A stretch of DNA of 64,000 nt, from contig CAVSDF010000008.1 in the NCBI GenBank assembly GCA_963726715.1, forward strand, positions 124,001 to 188,000, given 5' to 3'. The notes below the pieces were generated by a model that was not told the origin of the DNA, searched no databases, and was given only the letters and a program-made list of their open reading frames with translations. The position numbers were made by a program, and so were the translations under genes. This stretch comes from CAVSDF01 sp963726715 (GTDB taxonomy: Bacteria > Bacteroidota > Rhodothermia > Rhodothermales > BA12). Below, in pieces: positions 57,875 through 64,000 of the stretch (positions are counted from its first letter, which is position 1; each line of letters opens with the position of its first letter).

Positions 57875-59191
57875 ATGCAGGTAACCTCTCACAAAGACGC
57901 CGTCCTCGCGCGCATCGCCGACCGCAGCGCCGTCGTCGGCATCGTCGGGATGGGCTACGTCGGCCTTCCGCTCGCCATGGTCTTCGCCGATGCGGGCATC
58001 CGCGTCGTCGGCTTCGACATCAGCGAATCGCGCGTCGCGCAGCTCAACGCGGGCAGCAGCTACATCGAAGACATCCCGTCCGAGATGGTCAAGGCGCACG
58101 TCGATGCGGGCCTCTTCCGCGCCAGCGCCGACTTCGCCGACCTCGAATCGGTCGACGCCATCTCGATCTGCGTACCGACGCCGCTCTCGAAGACGCGCGA
58201 TCCCGACGTGTCGTACATCGTCGCCGCGACCGAGCAGATCGCGCGGCACTTGCAGGCGGGCCAGATCGTCGTCCTCGAATCGACGACGTATCCCGGCACG
58301 ACGCGTGAAGTGATCCTGCCTGCGCTCGAAGCGCGCGGCCTGACCGTCGGCGAGGACTTCTTCCTCGCCTTCTCGCCCGAGCGCGTCGATCCGGGCCGCG
58401 TCGACCACACGACCAAGACGACGCCGAAGGTGATGGGCGGCGTCACGCCCGCGTGCGTCGAGACCGCCTCAGCGCTCTACGAGACGGCCATCGACACGCT
58501 CGTTCCGGTGTCGAGCCCGGAGGCCGCGGAGATGGTGAAGCTGCTCGAGAACACGTTCCGCAGCGTCAACATCGGCCTCGTCAACGAGGTGCTCGTGATG
58601 TGCGACAAGCTCGGGATGGACGCGTGGGAGGTCATCGAGGCGGCGGCGACGAAGCCCTTCGGCTTCATGAAGTTCACCCCGGGGCCTGGTCTCGGCGGCC
58701 ACTGCATCCCCATCGATCCGCTGTACCTGAGCTGGAAGATGAAGGAGCTCAACTACAACGCGCGCTTCATCGAGCTCGCGAGCGAGATCAACACCGGGAT
58801 GCCGATCTGGTGGGTGCAGCGCGTGCAGGACGCCCTCAACGACGCCGGAAAGCCCGTCAAGGGCAGTCGCATCCTCGTGCTCGGCGTCGCTTACAAGAAG
58901 GACATCCGCGACATGCGCGAGAGCCCGTCGCTCGACATCATCCGCCTGCTCCAGGACAAGGGCGCCGACGTGACCTATCACGACCCGCACGTCCCGTCGT
59001 TCGACGACCACGGCCTCACGATGACGAGCGTCGACGACCTCAACGCCGCTCTCGAATCCGCCGATTGCGTCGTCGTGGCGACCGACCACTCCGACTACGA
59101 CTACGCCGACATCGCCGCCCGCGCCCGCTGCGCCGTCGACACCCGCCACGCGCTCCCGCGCACGCAGGACGCAGACGGCATCGCCGCCTGA
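57875..59191 (+). CDS. UDP-N-acetyl-glucosamine 6-dehydrogenase (WbpA-like)
   Basis: 438-residue nucleotide-sugar dehydrogenase. Rossmann motif GIVGMGYVGLPLAMVFADAG, SICVPTPLSKTRDPD, LESTTYPGTTREVILP, FSPERVDPG, KLLENTFRSVNIGLVNEV and the catalytic Cys277 in GLGGHCIPIDPLYLSWK, plus VLGVAYKKDIRDMRESPSLD. The GGHCIPIDPxYLxWK form separates it from Ugd and places it with WbpA/WbpO enzymes acting on UDP-HexNAc. It supplies UDP-GlcNAcA to the WbpE- and WbpD-like enzymes encoded upstream. The WbpB oxidoreductase of that route is not in the window. Confidence 0.94.
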   Translation: MQVTSHKDAVLARIADRSAVVGIVGMGYVGLPLAMVFADAGIRVVGFDISESRVAQLNAGSSYIEDIPSEMVKAHVDAGLFRASADFADLESVDAISICVPTPLSKTRDPDVSYIVAATEQIARHLQAGQIVVLESTTYPGTTREVILPALEARGLTVGEDFFLAFSPERVDPGRVDHTTKTTPKVMGGVTPACVETASALYETAIDTLVPVSSPEAAEMVKLLENTFRSVNIGLVNEVLVMCDKLGMDAWEVIEAAATKPFGFMKFTPGPGLGGHCIPIDPLYLSWKMKELNYNARFIELASEINTGMPIWWVQRVQDALNDAGKPVKGSRILVLGVAYKKDIRDMRESPSLDIIRLLQDKGADVTYHDPHVPSFDDHGLTMTSVDDLNAALESADCVVVATDHSDYDYADIAARARCAVDTRHALPRTQDADGIAA

Positions 59192-59268
59192 TTCTCTCCA
59201 ACGGTCGAGACCGGGGCAGGCCGCATCGCGCGGTGTTCGTGCGCTCTGGCTGCGACCCTCCGAATGCT

Positions 59269-60323
59269 ATGCAGAAGACCCTCCTCGTCACCGGCGGCGC
59301 CGGATTCATCGGCTCCGCGCTCGTCCGGCACCTCGTCGAGAACACCGACTACGCCGTCGTCAACGTCGACAAGCTGACCTACGCGGGCAACCTCGCCTCG
59401 CTGGCGCCGGTCGCAGGCGATGCGCGCTACGCGTTCGAACAGGTGGACATCTGCGACGCCGACGAGGTCGCGCGGCTCTTCGCCACGTACCGCCCGGCGG
59501 GCGTGCTTCACCTCGCCGCCGAGAGCCACGTCGACCGCTCGATCGACGGGCCGGGCGCGTTCATGCAGACCAACGTCGTCGGCACCTTCACGCTTCTCGA
59601 GGCCGCGCGGGCATACTGGCAGGGCCTCACGGAGGGCGAGAAGGCGGCCTTCCGCTTCCTCCACGTCTCCACCGACGAGGTCTACGGCTCGCTCGGCGCC
59701 GACGGCCTCTTCACCGAGGAGACGCCGTACACGCCCAACTCGCCCTACTCGGCGAGCAAGGCCGCGAGCGACCACCTCGTGCGGGCGTGGCACCACACGT
59801 ACGGGCTGCCGGTCGTGACGACGAACTGCTCCAACAACTACGGGCCCTACCAGTACCCGGAGAAGCTGATCCCGGTCGTCATCCTGAACGCGCTCGCCGG
59901 GCGCCCGATCCCCGTCTACGGACGCGGCGAAAACGTCCGCGACTGGCTCTACGTGGAGGATCACGTCGAGGCACTCATGGCGGTGTTCGAGCGCGGACGG
60001 CTCGGCGAGACCTACAACATCGGCGGTCACAACGAGAAGACGAACCTGAGCGTCGTCAAGGAGATCTGCGGCCTGCTGGACGAGATGCACCCCGAGGGCG
60101 CGCCCGCACGAGCGCCTCATCACCTACGTCACCGACCGCCCCGGCCACGACCTGCGCTACGCCATCGACGCGTCGAAGATCGAGCGCGAACTCGGCTGGA
60201 CACCGCGCGAGACGTTCGAGACGGGCCTGCGCAAGACCGTCGCCTGGTACCTCGACAACGGACTGGATCGACGAGGTCCGGGGCGCGAGCGCCGCGAGCG
60301 AGCGCCGCGGCGTCGCCGCCTGA
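59269..60323 (+). CDS. rfbB: dTDP-glucose 4,6-dehydratase (two C-terminal frameshifts)
   Basis: About 351 codons. TLLVTGGAGFIGSALVRHLV, VDKLTYAGNLASL, HLAAESHVDRSIDGPGAF, FLHVSTDEVYGSLG, the catalytic YSASKAASDHLVRAWHHTYG, CSNNYGPYQYPEKLIPVVI, RDWLYVEDHVEAL and YNIGGHNEKTNLSVV are all RmlB hallmarks. The frame changes near 60104 (then ERLITYVTDRPGHDLRYAI) and near 60262 (then DWIDEVRGASAAS), ending at 60323. Corrected, the length is normal. First of the dTDP-L-rhamnose set, with rfbA 47 bases downstream. Confidence 0.93.
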
Positions 60324-60370
60324 GCGCCCGACGCTCACCTTCCCCGGTCCATCGCACACGACATCGACGC

Positions 60371-61249
60371 ATGAAAGGCATCATCCTCGCCGGCGGCTCC
60401 GGCACGCGGCTCTACCCGATCACGCGCTGCACGAGCAAGCAGCTGCTGCCGGTCTACGACAAGCCGATGATCTACTACCCGCTCAGCACGCTGATGCTGG
60501 CGGGCATCCGCGACGTCCTCATCATCTCGACGCCCCACGACCTGCCGCGCTTCCGCGACCTGCTCGGCGACGGATCGGAGTGGGGGATGACGCTCTCGTA
60601 CGCCGAGCAGGCCGAGCCGAACGGCCTCGCGCAGGCCTTCGTCATCGGGCGCGAGTTCGTGGGCGACGACACCGCGTGCCTCGTCCTCGGCGACAACATC
60701 TTCTACGGCCACGGCCTGCCCGAAATGCTCCACCGCGCCCGCGAGCGCGCCGACCGTGGCGACGGGGCGACCGTCTTCGGCTACCGCGTCGCCGACCCCG
60801 AGCGCTACGGCGTCGTCGAGTTCGACGGCGACGGACGGGCGGTGTCGATCGAGGAGAAGCCCGAGCGCCCGGCGTCGAACTACGCCGTGACCGGCCTGTA
60901 CTTCTACGACAACACCGTCCTCGACATCGCGCGCGACATCGAGCCGTCGGCGCGCGGCGAGTACGAGATCACCGACGTGAACCGCGTGTTTCTCGAGCGC
61001 GGCGAGCTGTCGGTCGAACTGATGGGCCGCGGGTTCGCGTGGCTCGACACCGGCACGCACGAGAGCCTGCTGCAGGCCGGGCACTTCGTCGAGACCCTCG
61101 AGGCGCGGCAGGGGCAGAAGATCGCCTGCCCCGAAGAGATCGCCTACGAGCAGGGCTGGATCGACGCGGCGCAGCTGCGCGCCCTCGCCGCGCCGCTCGT
61201 GAAGAGCACCTACGGCCAGTACCTCCTCGCCCTCCTCGCCGACGCCTGA
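60371..61249 (+). CDS. rfbA: glucose-1-phosphate thymidylyltransferase
   Basis: 292-residue cytoplasmic enzyme making dTDP-glucose. Signature MKGIILAGGSGTRLYPITR, then TSKQLLPVYDKPMIYYPLST, DLLGDGSEWGMTLSYAEQ, LGDNIFYGHGLPEML, VEFDGDGRAVSIEEKPE, GLYFYDNTVLDIA and AWLDTGTHESLLQA. It is the canonical RmlA type in length and motifs. It is 17 bases from rfbC and clearly co-transcribed. Confidence 0.98.
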   Translation: MKGIILAGGSGTRLYPITRCTSKQLLPVYDKPMIYYPLSTLMLAGIRDVLIISTPHDLPRFRDLLGDGSEWGMTLSYAEQAEPNGLAQAFVIGREFVGDDTACLVLGDNIFYGHGLPEMLHRARERADRGDGATVFGYRVADPERYGVVEFDGDGRAVSIEEKPERPASNYAVTGLYFYDNTVLDIARDIEPSARGEYEITDVNRVFLERGELSVELMGRGFAWLDTGTHESLLQAGHFVETLEARQGQKIACPEEIAYEQGWIDAAQLRALAAPLVKSTYGQYLLALLADA

Positions 61250-61266
61250 GCGCTCCGAGACCCGCC

Positions 61267-61824
61267 ATGCAGATCACCGAAACCGCGCTCCCCGGCGTCC
61301 TCGTCATCGAGCCGCGCCTCTTCCGCGACGCGCGCGGCTTCTTCCTCGAGAGCTACAACGCGGCCCGCTACCGCGAGGCCGGCCTCGACGTGGCGTTCGT
61401 GCAGGACAACGTCTCGCGTTCGGTGCGCGGCGTGCTCCGCGGCCTCCACATGCAGGCGGGCGCGCACGCGCAGGGCAAACTCGTGAGCGTGCTCGACGGC
61501 GAGGTCTTCGACGTGGCCGTCGACGTGCGCCTCGGCTCGCCGACGTACGGGAAGTGGGTGGGCGAGACGCTCTCGGCAGAGACGGGACGGCAACTCTACG
61601 TCCCGCCCGGCTTCCTCCACGGGTTCGTCGTGACGAGCGAGACGGCGCTCTTCGCCTACAAGTGCACGGGCTACTACGCCCCCGAGGCCGAATTCGGCGT
61701 CTGCTGGAACGACCCCGACATCGGCATCGAGTGGCCCATCGACGTGCCCGAACTCTCCGCCAAAGACGCCGCCGCGCCTCGTTTGCGCGATGTGCCGCGC
61801 GAGAGGCTGCTGACGGCCGACTGA
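61267..61824 (+). CDS. rfbC: dTDP-4-dehydrorhamnose 3,5-epimerase
   Basis: 185-residue cupin-fold epimerase. VLVIEPRLFRDARGFFLESY, FVQDNVSRSVRGVLRGLHMQ with the catalytic His61, the Lys in AQGKLVSVLDGEVFDVAVDV, LYVPPGFLHGFVVTSETA and CWNDPDIGIEWP. Length and motif order are normal for RmlC. It acts between RfbB and RfbD. A lipoprotein gene separates it from rfbD. Confidence 0.97.
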   Translation: MQITETALPGVLVIEPRLFRDARGFFLESYNAARYREAGLDVAFVQDNVSRSVRGVLRGLHMQAGAHAQGKLVSVLDGEVFDVAVDVRLGSPTYGKWVGETLSAETGRQLYVPPGFLHGFVVTSETALFAYKCTGYYAPEAEFGVCWNDPDIGIEWPIDVPELSAKDAAAPRLRDVPRERLLTAD

Positions 61825-61925
61825 GCCGCGGGTGGAGACGTTTGGCGGGAGAACGGGCGTTCAGGCTCGGCGCGTCGTCTGCTCCGCGCGTCCTCCTTCC
61901 GACCCCGGAGACGCGGTCTCTCGCC

Positions 61926-63203
61926 ATGATTCGTCCGATTCTCGCTGCCGCTCTGCTCGTCGCCGTCGCGGGATGCACCGGACCGGCAGCGCGTGGGGCA
62001 GTTGCCCGAGCGAGCATCGTCGTGGAGGACGACGCCACCGCGCGTCTGCAAGCTGCCCTCGACCGGGCGGCGGCGGCGCGGACGGTCCTCCGCATCCCGG
62101 CAGGCACGCACAACGTCACCTCGCTCGTCTGGCGCGCGGGCCTGCGCGGCATTGCCGGACCCGGTCGTCTGCGCGGCATCGCAGACCCGGCCCGGCTTAC
62201 CGAGGCAATTGTCTACTCGCTCTCGGGCAACGGGCCGATCTCGGATGCCGCGATCACGGTCGACATCGACATCAACCACAGCGCCAAGTGGGCCGTCTTC
62301 GCGTGGGACGGCCTCGTCCGCACCCGCATCTCCGGACGCCACACGAACGCGGGCCTCATGGCCACTTTCTCCATCGTGCGCGCGGATGCGCAGGCGAACA
62401 CGTTCCGCATCGCCGGAGACCAGACGGGCGGCTACTTCGTCTCCTACACTGAGCACCTCTTCCGCGTCGACGGCGCCGGGGCCAACAGCGGAATCTACCG
62501 CGTCCTCTCGGCGGCGTACGACGCTTCTGCCCGTGAGACCGTCGTGTCTGTGGACGTGCGGCGGCGCCCGGTTGCTGCGTCCGGGCGAGGTGGGACGATC
62601 CGCGCGGGCACGTTCATCACGACCGGTTCGGTGTGCGCGCTCGGGGCCTCGCACGGCAACGTCATCGAGGATCTCACCGTCGAGATGGCGCCCGACGAGC
62701 CGTTTCACTTCTTCATCGCCGCCTTCGGCATTGCCCTGATCGGGCACGAGGACGGGCGGCGCGCGACTGGCAACATCGTCCGCCGAAACACGGTGAGAGG
62801 CGGCGTGCGCGGCGTCCACCTGCAGTACGCCGACCGCAACACCATCGAGGGCAACACGGTCTCGGCGAGCACGGCCCGAAACGTCGGCCTCGGGCCGGAC
62901 GCAGACGACAACCGCATTACCGGAAACGTGCTGCTGGAGTCGGGCTCTTCGTGCGTCATCCTCGGGCACGGATCGGACCGCAATGTCGTGCGAAACAACC
63001 GCTGCGAGTCGCACGCGGTGCTTCCCGTCAACGATGGTGGGGCCTTCATGGCCACCGAAGACGCGCGCGGCAACACGATCGAGCGCAACACGGTGCGCGG
63101 CAACTGGCGCTACGGCATCTTCCTCGGGCGCGGCTCGCGCGATGCGAGGGTGCGGGAGAACGATATCGTCGGGTCGCCTCCGCTCGTCATCCGCGACCGG
63201 TGA
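61926..63203 (+). CDS. parallel beta-helix repeat lipoprotein
   Basis: 425 residues. Lipoprotein signal with lipobox VAGC (Cys17). Residues ~35-160 form a pectate-lyase-like N-terminal cap (DATARLQAALDRAAAARTVL, RIPAGTHNVTS). Residues ~250-420 contain a right-handed beta-helix with NosD/PbH1-type repeats (GNIVRRNTVRGGVRGVHLQY, NTIEGNTVSAS, DNRITGNVLLES, RNVVRNNRCESH, NTIERNTVRGN). Such proteins bind or cleave polysaccharides, and its position inside the rhamnose operon suggests action on the surface glycan (lyase, epimerase or retention factor). No catalytic residues could be assigned. The ATG at 61926 begins the signal peptide. Confidence 0.8.
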   Translation: MIRPILAAALLVAVAGCTGPAARGAVARASIVVEDDATARLQAALDRAAAARTVLRIPAGTHNVTSLVWRAGLRGIAGPGRLRGIADPARLTEAIVYSLSGNGPISDAAITVDIDINHSAKWAVFAWDGLVRTRISGRHTNAGLMATFSIVRADAQANTFRIAGDQTGGYFVSYTEHLFRVDGAGANSGIYRVLSAAYDASARETVVSVDVRRRPVAASGRGGTIRAGTFITTGSVCALGASHGNVIEDLTVEMAPDEPFHFFIAAFGIALIGHEDGRRATGNIVRRNTVRGGVRGVHLQYADRNTIEGNTVSASTARNVGLGPDADDNRITGNVLLESGSSCVILGHGSDRNVVRNNRCESHAVLPVNDGGAFMATEDARGNTIERNTVRGNWRYGIFLGRGSRDARVRENDIVGSPPLVIRDR

Positions 63204-63376
63204 GACGCGGGGCGGTGGAGTCGCCGTGCACGTCGGGGTCGTGCCCCGTGCGTGTGGGCGCCCAGGCTTGGGATCGGATGGGGAATCCACAAACGAGCGG
63301 ACGGAGACGCTTCGCCCGGGCGGTAAACTATCAGCTCCCCATGCGCAGCCTGCAGGGCCCGTTTCGCCACGTAACG

Positions 63377-64000
63377 ATGAGCGCCCCGACTGACATGACC
63401 GCCACTTCCGCCCCCCGCATCCTGCTCCTCGGCGCGCTCGGGCAGGTCGGAATGTGCCTGCGCCCGCTCCTCGCCGCCCGTGGCCAGGTGACGGCCATCG
63501 ACCGCGACGACCTCGACATCGCCGATGCTGACGCCCTCCGCGCGTTCGTTCGCGCGCTCGATCCGTCGCTCATCGTCAACGCGGCCGCCTACACCGCCGT
63601 CGACCGCGCCGAGACCGAGCCGGATGCTGCGCGCGCCATCAACGCCACCGCACCCGCCATCCTCGCCGAGGAAGCGGCCCGCAGCGGCGCCCGGCTCGTC
63701 CACTACTCGACCGACTACGTGTACGACGGAACGGCCGCGCGCCCGTACGTCGAGACCGACGCGACTGCGCCGCTCAGCGTCTACGGGCGCACCAAGCTCG
63801 ACGGCGACGAGGCGATCCTCGGCAGCGGAGCGGCAGCCGTGATCCTGCGGACGAGCTGGGTCTACGGTCCGCACGGCCACAACTTCCTGCGCACGATGCT
63901 GCGCCTGGCAGGCGAGGGCACGACGCACCTGCGCGTCGTCGCCGACCAGCGCGGCACGCCGACCCTTGCCTCCGACCTCGCCGCCGCCACCGACGCGATC
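63377..64000 (+). CDS. rfbD: dTDP-4-dehydrorhamnose reductase, N-terminal part (cut by window end)
   Basis: 208 codons are present, with the frame open to the last base. From the ATG at 63377 (or 63395): ILLLGALGQVGMCLRPLLA is the Rossmann motif, and AIDRDDLDIADADALRAFV, NAAAYTAVDRAETEPDAARA, LVHYSTDYVYDGTAARPYVE and the catalytic Tyr/Lys of SVYGRTKLDGDEAIL are RmlD hallmarks, followed by RTSWVYGPHGHNFLRTMLRL. It completes the dTDP-rhamnose pathway. The 173-base gap before it has no gene; an AT-richer GGTAAACTATCAG at about 63320-63332 might be a promoter element. Confidence 0.95.
   Translation, partial: MSAPTDMTATSAPRILLLGALGQVGMCLRPLLAARGQVTAIDRDDLDIADADALRAFVRALDPSLIVNAAAYTAVDRAETEPDAARAINATAPAILAEEAARSGARLVHYSTDYVYDGTAARPYVETDATAPLSVYGRTKLDGDEAILGSGAAAVILRTSWVYGPHGHNFLRTMLRLAGEGTTHLRVVADQRGTPTLASDLAAATDAI

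Noticed and set aside
40013..59191. Classical gingipain-type secreted protease as the identity of the 1629-residue C25 protein.
   Set aside because: The N-terminal PorU-like region, length and locus fit PorU2-type sortase better than a secreted proteinase with propeptide and haemagglutinin repeats, although biochemical activity is unknown.

Overview
The window is a GC-rich (about 70 %) bacterial chromosome segment with dense, short-spaced genes. Three things point to the Bacteroidota/Rhodothermota side of the tree, most likely a Rhodothermales-type high-GC lineage such as Rubricoccaceae (inference from gene content only). These are a type IX secretion gene pair (porU-porV) plus a second large C25-peptidase/sortase-like protein, C-terminal 'PNP...G-YxxRV' sorting-type domains, and start codons preceded by C/A-rich sequence rather than Shine-Dalgarno motifs. 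Many genes are interrupted by single-base frame changes while staying full length and well conserved, so the assembly probably carries indel errors; metH alone needs about twelve corrections.

Left part (1-20.8 kb): the 3' end of sucA; a REP-associated tyrosine transposase (RAYT) embedded among its palindromes; phenylalanine hydroxylase overlapping an acylphosphatase; an NfeD/YqiJ-like protein with a flotillin; a serine beta-lactamase-fold hydrolase; an NmrA-type reductase; nadD; a TonB-dependent receptor; lolD; a composite outer-membrane protein (barrel + 2 PKD + OmpA-like + SPOR); nadA; a Lon-N protein; an MBL-fold hydrolase; a histidine phosphoacceptor-only protein; and an AlkA-like DNA glycosylase.

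Middle (20.8-36 kb): porU and porV, cobalamin-dependent metH, a four-S1-domain protein, and a tetR-tolC-adaptor efflux operon that lacks its RND pump here.

Right part (36-64 kb): a surface-polysaccharide region. It holds manC, GT4 and GT2 glycosyltransferases, a 1629-residue C25 peptidase (PorU2-like), a Wzx-type flippase, UDP-galactopyranose mutase, another GT4, a Wzc-type tyrosine kinase, an SLBB protein, UDP-glucose dehydrogenase and UDP-xylose synthase. After these come WbpD-, WbpE- and WbpA-like enzymes for a diacetamido-uronic acid, a WbpP-like epimerase and the dTDP-rhamnose genes rmlB-A-C-(beta-helix lipoprotein)-D, with rmlD cut by the window end. Sugar nucleotides available from this locus would be GDP-Man, UDP-Galf, UDP-GlcA, UDP-Xyl, a UDP-GlcNAc(3NAc)A-type uronate and dTDP-Rha.

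The most interesting system-level reading is that T9SS sortase-type proteins sit in and near a polysaccharide locus that encodes most of the Wbp-type pathway. In Porphyromonas gingivalis that pathway makes the sugar to which PorU links T9SS cargo. Several families of dispersed palindromes run through the window: RAYT-type REPs with a GTAG foot, paired-palindrome modules around manC and the glycosyltransferases, and a CCTGNCAGG-core family at convergent gene ends that looks like bidirectional terminators.
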